Shown piece by piece: positions 32,839-40,145 of a stretch of 64,000 nt of DNA. Each line of letters begins with the position of its first letter. Within the stretch, counting starts at the first letter, position 1. The position numbers and the translations under genes were made by a program. The notes under the pieces were generated by a model. It saw nothing but the letters and a program-made list of their open reading frames with translations. It was not told the DNA's origin and did no database searches. Origin of the DNA: Hymenobacter swuensis DY53 (GTDB lineage: Bacteria; Bacteroidota; Bacteroidia; Cytophagales; Hymenobacteraceae); the NCBI RefSeq assembly GCF_000576555.1, contig NZ_CP007145.1, forward strand, positions 3,366,001 through 3,430,000, given 5' to 3'.

Positions 32839-33117
32839 ATGCGTACCAACCTGTTCTTCGCCCCCGGCTCCCTGCTACTCGCCGCCGTCTTCTGCCTCGG
32901 CACGCTCCTGCCCAACCCCACCTTCGCCCAAGGCGACAAAATGCAGGGCGACAAGATGAAAACCGATAAGATGGCCGACAACAAGATGGCTGACGGCAAA
33001 ATGACCGATGGTAAGATGTCGGATGGCAAAATGGTCACCAGCAAAATGAGTTCGGCAAAAACCGCCAAGAAAGCCCCCAAGAGCAAAATGGCCGACCACA
33101 AGATGGACAAGATGTAA
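32839..33117 (+). CDS. Secreted Met/Lys-rich pentapeptide-repeat peptide (MrpX-like)
   Basis: This 92-residue precursor has a signal peptide (about residues 1-30, ending PTFA). The mature part of about 62 residues is almost entirely xxxKM pentapeptides: eight in a row (QGDKM, QGDKM, KTDKM, ADNKM, ADGKM, TDGKM, SDGKM, VTSKM), a Lys/Ala/Ser linker, then three more Met. It contains 11 Met and no mature Cys. This resembles the MXKDX pentapeptide repeat family and the MrpX peptide that scavenges hypochlorite by methionine oxidation and is recycled by a YedY enzyme. It has its own copy of the ECF promoter. The role here is inferred from context. Confidence 0.85.
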   Translation: MRTNLFFAPGSLLLAAVFCLGTLLPNPTFAQGDKMQGDKMKTDKMADNKMADGKMTDGKMSDGKMVTSKMSSAKTAKKAPKSKMADHKMDKM

Positions 33118-33144
33118 CCACGCCCCGGCTGCCGGCAGCAGTTG

Positions 33145-33200
33145 CCCAGAACCCATCAGGCCCCGGCTACCTCTGTAGTCGGGGCCTGATGGGTTCTGGG
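33145..33200. terminator. 21-bp hairpin between convergent genes
   Basis: Perfect arms 33145-33165 and 33180-33200, with inner CTAC/GTAG pairing. It lies 27 bases after the Met-rich peptide gene and 13 bases before the convergent flavoprotein stop, ending the redox cluster. Confidence 0.8.
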
Positions 33201-33213
33201 GGCTAGTGGCGGG

Positions 33214-34125
33214 CTACACGTCCGCGTACACGCCGTCGGTTATCAATTCCCGGTTCAGCCAGGCCCCTGCTTTGGCTCCCTGCGCTACGGCCGCTGCTAC
33301 CTGCCGCATGCCGGTGGTGGCGTCGCCGGCCGCAAACAGGTTGGGCACGTTGGTTGCGCAGACTTCTGTCACCTGAATAAGGCCGGCTTCGGTGAGCGAG
33401 CAGCCCAGCTGCCGGGCCAGGTTACCGGGCAGGCGCGTGGGGAAACGGGCAAATACCGCTTCCAGCGGATGCAGTTGGCCATCAGCCGTACGCAGCCCGG
33501 ACAGGTAGCCGCCTTGGTGAGGAATATCCAGAACGGGTTCTTCTACGACGGGCACCTGATGCGTTTGCAGCAGGGCCTGTTGCTCAGGGGTAAAATCGGC
33601 GGGGCCGTTGGTGAACACCGTCAGCTTGCGGCTCCAGTTGCGCAGCAGCGCCACCAGCTCCGCCGCCACGGCCCCGTTGGCAAGCAAGCCCAGGTGCTGC
33701 CCCCGCACCTCGTAGCCGTGGCAGTACGGGCAGTGCAGCACCGAAATGCCCCAGCATTCGGCCAGCCCCGAAATCGGCAGCAACTCGTCTACCACGCCGG
33801 TAGCCAGCAGCAGCTTGCGCGCTGTCACTTTCGCGCCATCGGCCATTTTCACTTGGAAGCCTGTCGCCTCAGCCGTAGCCGCAACTACCTCGCTATTCAG
33901 GAACGCCACCGTGGGATACCGCGCCACCTGCTCCCGCGCTACCGTGGCCAGCTGAGTGGGCGTCGCACCGTCCTGGGTCAGGAAGCTGTGCGAGTGGGGC
34001 GTCTGGCGGTTGGCGGGCCGTTGCGTATCCACCACCAGCACCCGGCGCATCGAGCGGCCCAGCAGCAGCGCCGCACTCAGCCCGGCGTAGCTTCCGCCTA
34101 CTATCACTACATCATATGCTTCCAT
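33214..34125 (-). CDS. TrxB-like NAD(P)/FAD-dependent oxidoreductase
   Basis: This 303-residue flavoprotein begins with the FAD-binding segment MEAYDVVIVGGSYAGLSAAL and carries the second FAD motif (NVPNLFAAGDATTGMRQVAA) near the C-terminus. The active-site pair is CPYC in SVLHCPYCHGYEVRGQ (about residue 130), where thioredoxin reductases have CATC. The NAD(P)-binding motif normally GxGxxA/G reads GLLANGAVAAELV, a weak match. Hymenobacter relatives are annotated generally as thioredoxin-reductase-like. It lies next to the redox island but has a housekeeping promoter. Confidence 0.87.
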   Translation of the reverse strand: MEAYDVVIVGGSYAGLSAALLLGRSMRRVLVVDTQRPANRQTPHSHSFLTQDGATPTQLATVAREQVARYPTVAFLNSEVVAATAEATGFQVKMADGAKVTARKLLLATGVVDELLPISGLAECWGISVLHCPYCHGYEVRGQHLGLLANGAVAAELVALLRNWSRKLTVFTNGPADFTPEQQALLQTHQVPVVEEPVLDIPHQGGYLSGLRTADGQLHPLEAVFARFPTRLPGNLARQLGCSLTEAGLIQVTEVCATNVPNLFAAGDATTGMRQVAAAVAQGAKAGAWLNRELITDGVYADV

Positions 34126-34156
34126 TATCCCTGTTTGCTTAAATGCAACAATGATG

Positions 34157-34187
34157 CAAATATAGAAATTGGCAGAAAAAAACCCAA
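34157..34187 (-). promoter_or_regulatory. Complete Bacteroidota promoter for the flavoprotein gene
   Basis: On the minus strand: TTG (34187-34185), 20 bases, TATATTTG (34164-34157). Both -33 and -7 elements match the Bacteroidota consensus with good spacing; the start codon is 32 bases downstream. Confidence 0.8.
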
Positions 34188-34226
34188 TGAATACTGGGTG
34201 TAGGTGACGAAATAGTTTGGTACTAA

Positions 34227-34793
34227 CTACGCCGCCGCCGCATCGTCGGGTAGCTGTAGGTAGCGGGCCGGAACTTCCTCAGTCAGCCACACACCATTGT
34301 CGGCGCGGTAGAAAGCGTGGCCCTCAGCGTGCATGCGGGCGGCATCTATCCGGAGCACAACCGGCGCGCCGTGGCGGCTGCCCACTTGCCGGGCGGTGGC
34401 ATGGTCGGCGCTCAGGTGCACTTGCTGGCGGCTCATTTTCTGCAGCCCTTCCCGCATGATTTGGGCCTGATGACGGGCCGTCGTGCCGTGGTAGAGCACA
34501 GCCGGCGGCACGGCCGGCGCATAGCCTAACTCCACCACCACCGAATGGCCCTGGCTGGCCCGAATGCGCTGCTGGTCGTCGCTGAGGCGGAAACGCTGCT
34601 TAGGGCTGGTATCCACGATGTGCAGTAGCATCTCGTGGGTGAGGTTGATCTTGTGCGCTTGGGCCTGCCGGAGAAGTTCTTCCACACCTACCCAGCCCTG
34701 CTCGTCCAGCGTCAGGCCCAGGTGGGCCGGATCGTGGCGGAGTACCAAGCTCAAGAGCTTGCTGAGGCGGGTGGTTTCTTTATCAGGTAGCAT
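34227..34793 (-). CDS. kptA: RNA 2'-phosphotransferase
   Basis: This 188-residue Tpt1/KptA protein transfers an internal 2'-phosphate from RNA to NAD+. Conserved stretches include RLSKLLSLVLRHDPAHLGLT, GWVGVEELLRQA, VVELGYAPAVPPAVLYHGTT and VHLSADHATARQVGSRHGAP, with the HRH/R-type catalytic residues. In bacteria its physiological substrate is debated because tRNA splicing of the eukaryotic kind is absent; repair of 2'-phosphorylated RNA is a possibility. Monocistronic and cytoplasmic. Confidence 0.93.
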   Translation of the reverse strand: MLPDKETTRLSKLLSLVLRHDPAHLGLTLDEQGWVGVEELLRQAQAHKINLTHEMLLHIVDTSPKQRFRLSDDQQRIRASQGHSVVVELGYAPAVPPAVLYHGTTARHQAQIMREGLQKMSRQQVHLSADHATARQVGSRHGAPVVLRIDAARMHAEGHAFYRADNGVWLTEEVPARYLQLPDDAAAA

Positions 34794-34815
34794 AGATCTT
34801 AACTTCGAATGTTGA

Positions 34816-35313
34816 TTACCCTGGGCTAGATTTGATCAAGCCACTACATTGGTCGTTGCGTAACTTCTCGAATAATAGCGTTATCGTTTCTATTTGCTCA
34901 ATCATTTTATTTGACTCGTTGGCATGGCCACTCCTCACCGAAGCCTGAATGCTATTCAACAGCAAGCCAATTAACTTCTTTTCAGGCCGATGAGCGGCTG
35001 AACTTGTCGTCAGTATAGCCAGCATTTCAGCCGTTGTCCGTCTCCACTGTGTCAGTGAGTAGTTGCCATTGGGGCCGCCCCAGATTTCATCCGCCGCTTC
35101 GTCGTCTTGGCCATCATCTTCCCATTCGCAGATAGAGCAAATTTCATAGCCCGCCCGCTCACCCAATGTCGGATAGCCACAGGCTGGGCAGGTATTCAGC
35201 TTCGCTGCTTCATGCTTTAGCTGATTCAAGCAACAATCGATTTTCGGGAAATAGGCTGCAAAAAACTGACGCCTTTGTTGAAGCTCGTGTAATTGTGCTG
35301 CATTAATTTCCAT
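34816..35313 (-). CDS. CPCC-like cysteine-rich protein
   Basis: This 165-residue protein starts at ATG 35313. Residues about 40-95 resemble the CPCC family: CPACGYPTLGERAGYEICSI, then CEWEDDGQDDEAADEIWGG, then PNGNYSLTQWRRTTAEM. The zinc-ribbon-like CxxC is CPAC instead of the namesake CPCC, with a second CxxC (CSIC). The N-terminal 40 and C-terminal 60 residues are helical extensions not usual for the family. Some CPCC proteins occur with toxin-immunity cassettes, but no toxin is seen here. Starts five bases after the menA stop. Confidence 0.8.
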   Translation of the reverse strand: MEINAAQLHELQQRRQFFAAYFPKIDCCLNQLKHEAAKLNTCPACGYPTLGERAGYEICSICEWEDDGQDDEAADEIWGGPNGNYSLTQWRRTTAEMLAILTTSSAAHRPEKKLIGLLLNSIQASVRSGHANESNKMIEQIETITLLFEKLRNDQCSGLIKSSPG

Positions 35314-35318
35314 GACGC

Positions 35319-36254
35319 TTACACCACCTGCCCCAGCCCGAACAGCAGCGTGAACACCAGCGTGGTGAGGGCCATTTGCTTGAGCAGCGGGTCGAGCTGC
35401 ATGGAATCCTGGCGCTGCCACACGGCGGCGGCGTTGCGCACCAGCAACGGGGCGCTCTGCAGAAACAGCCACTGCCAGGGTGAGCGGTAGGTAAGCAGCA
35501 CGTAGAGCACGGCGCATACCAGGCCGGCCGTGAGTAGCACCACGTGATACACGCGGGCCCGCTGCGGCCCCAGGCGCACCGGAATGGTGATTTTGCCGGC
35601 CAGCGCATCGGAGCGAATGTCACGGATGTTGTTCACGTTGAGTACGGCCGTAGCGAAGCAGCCCAGCGCGGCGGCGGGCAGCAGCACCGACAGCGGCAGC
35701 GTGCCAGCCTGCAGAAAATACGTGCCGCACACGCCCACCAGCCCGAAAAACACGAACACCGACACGTCGCCCAGTCCGGCGTAGCCATACGGTTTGGAGC
35801 CGGCCGTATAGTTCACCGCCGCCCAGATAGCCGAAAGGCCCAGCACGAAAAAGGCCAGGAAAATCCAGGCGCCGGCCGTGCCCAGGGCCACCCACAGTAG
35901 CAGCAGCCCGCTCAGCAAAGAAAGCGCCCCAAACAGGCCCATGCCCTTCTTCATCTGCGCTGGCGTGATGGCGCCGCTTTGCACGGCCCGTTGCGGCCCC
36001 TCGCGGTGCACGCTGTCGGCCCCGTTCTGCGAGTCGCCGTAGTCGTTGGCTAGGTTGCTCAGGATTTGCAGCAGAATGGTCGTCAGGGCGGCCAGCCCGA
36101 CTACGCTGCCCCGAAAGTAGCCGTTGCTGGCGGCCAGGAAGCCGCCGGCCATGATGCTGGCCAGCGCCAGCGGCAACGTGCGCGGCCGAAACGCCGAAAT
36201 CCAGGCTTTGGCGGGGCTAGCTGGTGCGGGAGCGGCGGGAGAAGAAGTTGCCAT
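35319..36254 (-). CDS. menA: 1,4-dihydroxy-2-naphthoate polyprenyltransferase
   Basis: This 311-residue UbiA-superfamily membrane enzyme attaches a polyprenyl chain to dihydroxynaphthoate in menaquinone synthesis. The first conserved aspartate cluster is ANDYGDSQNGADSVHREGPQ (about residues 68-87) and the second is VNNIRDIRSDALAGKITIPV (about 207-226). Eight to nine helices are visible, and AFRPRTLPLALASIMAGGFL is the typical start. Menaquinone is the respiratory quinone of Bacteroidota. Its direct adjacency (five bases) to the CPCC-like gene suggests co-transcription. Confidence 0.94.
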   Translation of the reverse strand: MATSSPAAPAPASPAKAWISAFRPRTLPLALASIMAGGFLAASNGYFRGSVVGLAALTTILLQILSNLANDYGDSQNGADSVHREGPQRAVQSGAITPAQMKKGMGLFGALSLLSGLLLLWVALGTAGAWIFLAFFVLGLSAIWAAVNYTAGSKPYGYAGLGDVSVFVFFGLVGVCGTYFLQAGTLPLSVLLPAAALGCFATAVLNVNNIRDIRSDALAGKITIPVRLGPQRARVYHVVLLTAGLVCAVLYVLLTYRSPWQWLFLQSAPLLVRNAAAVWQRQDSMQLDPLLKQMALTTLVFTLLFGLGQVV

Positions 36255-36328
36255 GAAAGTATTTTGGAGCCGCGTGCGAAGGCGCGGCTCTTCAGAAAGG
36301 CATGTTGGCGAAAGCAGGCTGGATAACT

Positions 36329-36460
36329 GCCGGAACGAGGTAGAGACGTGTATTCACGTAGCGTCGTTGAACGGCTAGCACTGTGCAGTCTGGATAGACG
36401 AAGATAAACAACCTCAGCAACGACAAGACGCGAATACGCGCTCTACCTCGTTCTGCCGGC
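36329..36460. repeat. GTAGAGACG-family inverted repeat, copy 2 (imperfect)
   Basis: Imperfect arms at about 36329-36360 and 36430-36460 (ACGAGGTAGAGACGTGTATTC with GAATACGCGCTCTACCTCGT) plus inner GTCGTTGA/CAACGAC pairing. The layout matches the repeat at 27622-27721. It fills the gap between menA and the HAD gene. Confidence 0.6.
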
Positions 36461-36471
36461 TGTAAGCTACC

Positions 36472-37149
36472 CTATGAGGCTTCTAGAGCACCTGTTTCAA
36501 GCGCGGCAATACGGGCAGCCGTCAGCTCCTGGAAATGGGTCACGACTAAGTCAGCGTGACTGAGGTCCTGCAGAGGCGAGTGGATGCTGTTGTAGCCAAT
36601 GCAGTAGAGGCCGGCAGCTTTGGCGGCCGTTACGCCATTGGCCGAGTCTTCTATCACCACACACTCTGCCTGCGAAGATTGCGCCAGCGACGCAGCGTGT
36701 GCAAAAATGGCCGGATCGGGCTTGGAGCGCGGAAAATCCTCGCCACTGACAAGGTGCGAGAAGTACGGCCCCAGCACAAACCGGCGCATCACCCGGTCAA
36801 TTGTCGATTGGGAAGCGGAAGAAGCCAGAATCAGCTCCAGGTTGTGCTGGTGCAGGTCTTCGATGAGGCGGCGCACGCCGTCGAGCAACTCCAGATCCGG
36901 CTTTTCATCAAAGGCGAGGTTGAAGAACTCGCGCTTGGCCAGTACCAGTTCTCCTACCTCATGCGCCAAGCTATGCTTATCCTTGAGGTGCTGATAAACA
37001 TTTTTGGTGGAGCGGCCGGTAAAGGTGGCGTACTCAGCATCCGACACCCCAATGCCCAGCTCCTCAAAGTGTTGGAAATAAGCGTAGCGATGCACCGGCT
37101 CGGTGTCCACTATAACGCCGTCCATGTCGAAAATAACGGTGCGGACCAT
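36472..37149 (-). CDS. HAD-superfamily phosphatase, beta-phosphoglucomutase-like
   Basis: This 225-residue protein has the HAD core: catalytic motif I VIFDMDGVIVDTEPVH (residues 4-19), motif II LASSASQSTI, motif III KPDPAIFAHA and motif IV CVVIEDSANGVTAAKAAG. The helical cap after motif I (YFQHFEELGIGVSDAEY) is that of phosphoglucomutase/phosphatase HADs. It removes phosphate from, or isomerises, a sugar phosphate; the substrate is not readable. TATCTTCG on the minus strand (37173-37180) is a candidate -7. Confidence 0.88.
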   Translation of the reverse strand: MVRTVIFDMDGVIVDTEPVHRYAYFQHFEELGIGVSDAEYATFTGRSTKNVYQHLKDKHSLAHEVGELVLAKREFFNLAFDEKPDLELLDGVRRLIEDLHQHNLELILASSASQSTIDRVMRRFVLGPYFSHLVSGEDFPRSKPDPAIFAHAASLAQSSQAECVVIEDSANGVTAAKAAGLYCIGYNSIHSPLQDLSHADLVVTHFQELTAARIAALETGALEAS

Positions 37150-37267
37150 GCAGTAAGTTGTAGTTGCGAGGGCGAAGATACTTCCCGCAGCCTATCACTG
37201 CGCTCAGCGGCGGATGGCTTGAACAGCAGTTGCCGCTTCCGTTGCTGGGCGCACTGGTGGCCGGGTG

Positions 37268-37843
37268 TTATTTCTGAATAGCAGCCAGCAACTCCTCGCT
37301 TAGCGGCTTCACTTTAGACGGGTAGAAGCCCTGCACATGCCCCTGCTCATCAATGAGATACTTGCAGAAATTCCAATTCGGCTTTTCGTCTGTCACGCCG
37401 TTTCTGACTTTGCTGCCCAGGTACTGAAACAGCGGTGCGGCATCGGCACCAGCCACGGATACTTTGGAGAAAAGCGGAAACGTCACGCCGAAGTTTTTCT
37501 CACAGAAAGTGGCAATCTGCTCGTTAGTACCTGGTTCCTGACCGCCGAAGTTATTGGCCGGAAAGCCCAGCACCGTTACTTTGCTGCCGTATTTCTGGTG
37601 TAACTCTTCCAGTTCCTTGTACTGCGGCGTGTAGCCACACTCGGAGGCAGTATTTACAATGAGCAGCTTTTTGCCTTTATATTGGCTCAGTTTCGCGTCT
37701 TTGCCATCAATGGTTTTCACCGTAAAATCATACACGGTGCCAGCAACGGGGAGGGTCAGGTCGGTCATGGCGGGAGTTGCGTTACGTGAGGAAATGGAAA
37801 GACCGCCAATAAGCAGCGCGCCCAGCAGAACAAAGGATTTCAT
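37268..37843 (-). CDS. Glutathione peroxidase-family peroxidase, exported
   Basis: This 191-residue protein starts at ATG 37843 with a signal-like segment (MKSFVLLGALLIGGLSI). The GPx core is clear: VYDFTVKTIDGKDAKLSQYK, LLIVNTASECGYTPQYKELE (peroxidatic Cys), LGFPANNFGGQEPGTN and PNWNFCKYLIDEQGHV. Trp and Asn of WNF complete the catalytic set. The usual WNFTKF reads WNFCKY here, which adds a cysteine next to the active site. It detoxifies peroxides, probably with thioredoxin rather than glutathione as reductant. Confidence 0.92.
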   Translation of the reverse strand: MKSFVLLGALLIGGLSISSRNATPAMTDLTLPVAGTVYDFTVKTIDGKDAKLSQYKGKKLLIVNTASECGYTPQYKELEELHQKYGSKVTVLGFPANNFGGQEPGTNEQIATFCEKNFGVTFPLFSKVSVAGADAAPLFQYLGSKVRNGVTDEKPNWNFCKYLIDEQGHVQGFYPSKVKPLSEELLAAIQK

Positions 37844-38156
37844 GTGCGAAGATTGGGAGATTCTGAAGAAAAACCGGCAGCTATACGCAATGTTCCCTGC
37901 TGGGGCTTCACTAGCGCCACAAGTGGGGGCCTGCGTGGTTGAACGGGTATTTGCGGTTCCTACGACCACCCGCTTGTTCGCCCCCTGCCAATAGACCGCC
38001 GGGGAAGCGTGGTACGACACTAACCCTAGCCTCTGGTATACAAGCGGCCCTAACCCCTACCTGAAGCATACTGCTGCCCCTAGATGTACCGGTCGGAGGT
38101 GCCTTAGGAATGCCAGAATTATATACAAGCAGGCAGGTCGCTACCTAAAAAGGCCC
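37844..38156. other. Intergenic region without a recognised gene
   Basis: About 310 bases between divergent genes. Neither strand has a convincing reading frame. The right end holds AT-rich stretches before the TACTTTCG element of the KAS III-like gene. Confidence 0.5.
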
Positions 38157-38164
38157 TACTTTCG
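38157..38164 (+). promoter_or_regulatory. Candidate -7 element TACTTTCG
   Basis: One mismatch from TAnnTTTG, 37 bases before ATG 38202; likely promoter of the KAS III-like gene. Confidence 0.35.
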
Positions 38165-38201
38165 TCCCTTGTCGCTCACAAACTCCCCTACTGATCTGAT
38201 A

Positions 38202-39293
38202 ATGAGTAAGACTCTCTATTCTGTCATTACTGGAACAGGCAGTTACCTTCCTTCCCGTATTGTCAAAAACGAAGAATTTACTACTTCGTTCTTTTTTGAG
38301 GCCGACGGCAAGCCCCTCACCAAAGCGGGCGCGGAGATTGTAGAGCGTTTCGCCCAAATCACCGATATCCAGGAACGGCGCTACGCCGAAGACGACCAGG
38401 TGGCGTCCGATCTGGCTTACCTGGCGGCTCGTAACCTGTTCGCCAGCTGCAACGCCGACCCCGAACAACTGGACTATATTCTGGTGGCCCACAACTTTGG
38501 GGACGTATCGATGGACAATCGTCGTTCTGATTTTGTACCCACCCTGGCGGCTCGCGTCAAGCACAAGTTGGGCATCGAGAACCCGAAAACTGTTGCCTAC
38601 GATCTGCCGTTTGGCTGTCCCGGCTGGCTGCAGGGCGTCATTCAGGCCGATTACTACCTGCGCTCCGGCGACGCGAAGCGGGTGCTGGTGATTGGAGCCG
38701 AAACCCTTTCCCGGGTGTGCGACCCCCACGACCGGGACAGCATGATTTACGCCGACGGGGCCGGGGCCATCCTGCTGGAAGCCCGGGCAAGCGATACGCC
38801 CATCGGCATTCTGGCTCACGGCACCCGCTCCGATACGGTACAGGCGGCCCATCTGCTGCGCATGGCCGTTTCCTACAATCCCGCGTACCAGGGTGCGGAG
38901 CTGTTTCTGAAGATGGAAGGCCGTAAGCTGTATGAATACGCCCTCAAAACCGTCCCGCAGGCCATCAAGGATACGCTTGACAAAGCTGGGCTATCCATCG
39001 AAGCCATGAGCAAGTTGCTCATTCACCAAGCCAACGGGAAAATGGACGAGGCCATACTCAAGCGCCTGTACGCCCTCTACGACCAGCCCACTGTGCCCGC
39101 CGGCGTAATGCCCATGACCATTTCCTGGTTGGGCAATTCATCGGTAGCCACCCTGCCTACTCTACTGGATCTGATCCTGAAGCACCAGCTGCCGGAAACC
39201 ACCATTGCTGCCGGCGAGAATCTGGTGTTTGCCTCCGTGGGAGCCGGCATGAATTGCAATGCCGTGGTATACCGCGTGCCGGCGGTGAAATAG
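38202..39293 (+). CDS. 3-oxoacyl-ACP synthase III family protein
   Basis: This 363-residue thiolase-fold enzyme starts at ATG 38202. The active-site cysteine lies in DLPFGCPGWLQGVIQADYYL, the histidine in LLIHQANGKMDEAILKRLY and the asparagine in SWLGNSSVATLPTLLDLI, forming the Cys-His-Asn triad of KAS III/FabH-type condensing enzymes. RYAEDDQVASDLAYLAARN is also typical. It condenses an acyl-CoA with malonyl-ACP or a similar donor. Being alone, it could serve fatty-acid initiation or a secondary lipid pathway. The last codons are part of a 39-bp hairpin arm. Confidence 0.88.
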   Translation: MSKTLYSVITGTGSYLPSRIVKNEEFTTSFFFEADGKPLTKAGAEIVERFAQITDIQERRYAEDDQVASDLAYLAARNLFASCNADPEQLDYILVAHNFGDVSMDNRRSDFVPTLAARVKHKLGIENPKTVAYDLPFGCPGWLQGVIQADYYLRSGDAKRVLVIGAETLSRVCDPHDRDSMIYADGAGAILLEARASDTPIGILAHGTRSDTVQAAHLLRMAVSYNPAYQGAELFLKMEGRKLYEYALKTVPQAIKDTLDKAGLSIEAMSKLLIHQANGKMDEAILKRLYALYDQPTVPAGVMPMTISWLGNSSVATLPTLLDLILKHQLPETTIAAGENLVFASVGAGMNCNAVVYRVPAVK

Positions 39294-39386
39294 CGCGGTG
39301 GTGACATGGGGAGTCTGACGTTCTGATTGCGCCACGTACGCAGATTGAACGTCAGACTCCCCATGTCACCACCGCGCTATTTCACC
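39284..39386. terminator. 39-bp perfect hairpin overlapping the KAS III-like stop codon
   Basis: Perfect arms 39284-39322 and 39348-39386. The first arm includes the last two codons and stop of the KAS III-like gene; the second ends three bases before the convergent LOG gene stop. Bidirectional terminator. Confidence 0.8.
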
Positions 39387-39388
39387 AC

Positions 39389-39970
39389 TTATGTGGTGCG
39401 CGGGGTAAGCCATTTTTCCAGTGCTACGGGCTGGTAGGCCAGCATTTCATCAAGCAGGCCGTTGGGGTCGGGGTTGCTGAGGAGTTGGTTGCGGTTTTCG
39501 CGGCGGAGCAGGCCTTCATCGGCCATGTGGTCGAGGGCGCGGAGCAGGTGGTCGTAGAAGCCGGCAACGTTGAGTAGGGCCACAGGCTTTTTGTGCAGGC
39601 CCAGTTGGCCCCAGGTCAACACCTCAAACAGCTCCTCCAGTGTACCGAACCCGCCGGGCATAGCCACGAAGCCCTCGGCCAGGTCGGCCATCAGCAACTT
39701 CCGCTCGTGCATACTTTTCACGATGTGCAGCTCCGTGAGGCCGGTGTGCGCCAGCTCCTTATCGGCTAGAAAATCGGGAATTACGCCGATGGCCCGGCCG
39801 CCGTGCTGCATCACGGCATCGGCTACGGCCCCCATCAGGCCTACCCGGCCGCCGCCGTACACCAGCGTGAAGCCCCGCTGGGCCAACGTTTGGCCCATGG
39901 CAGTGGCTTGCTGAGCGAACAATTCGTTGGTGCCGCTGCTGGCACCACAATACACGGCTACGCTTTTCAT
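39389..39970 (-). CDS. LOG-family Rossmann-fold protein (TIGR00730-type)
   Basis: This 193-residue protein belongs to the LOG family, several members of which hydrolyse nucleoside 5'-monophosphates, releasing ribose 5-phosphate. The signature PGGFGTLEELFEVLTW (about residues 108-123) is intact, with SVAVYCGASSG at the start and GGGRVGLMGAVADAVM as the nucleotide-binding part. In bacteria the substrate is often a modified AMP rather than a plant cytokinin. It lies just upstream of argS on the same strand, separated by a nested repeat. Confidence 0.92.
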   Translation of the reverse strand: MKSVAVYCGASSGTNELFAQQATAMGQTLAQRGFTLVYGGGRVGLMGAVADAVMQHGGRAIGVIPDFLADKELAHTGLTELHIVKSMHERKLLMADLAEGFVAMPGGFGTLEELFEVLTWGQLGLHKKPVALLNVAGFYDHLLRALDHMADEGLLRRENRNQLLSNPDPNGLLDEMLAYQPVALEKWLTPRTT

Positions 39971-40141
39971 AGAATGCTGTCGTTGCGAGCGGAGCGAAGC
40001 AATCCTTCCTCTTCCGGCTCTGGAGTTTTATCTAAGCGATAAGCCCCTGACGTAGCAACCACGTCAAGGGCTTAGCTGGTTTTTGGGCTTCTGACCTGCG
40101 AAAAGGAAGGTTTGCTTCGCTCCGCTCGCAATGACAGAGGG
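39968..40141. repeat. Nested bipartite hairpin element, copy 2
   Basis: Outer arms carry GTCGTTGCGAGCGGAGCGAAG (about 39977-39998) and its complement (about 40113-40138). The inner hairpin AAGCCCCTGACGT with ACGTCAAGGGCTT (40041-40073) matches the inner hairpin of copy 1 at 19862-20042. It lies between argS (upstream in reading direction at 40146) and the LOG gene start. Confidence 0.75.
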
Positions 40142-40145
40142 CTGA

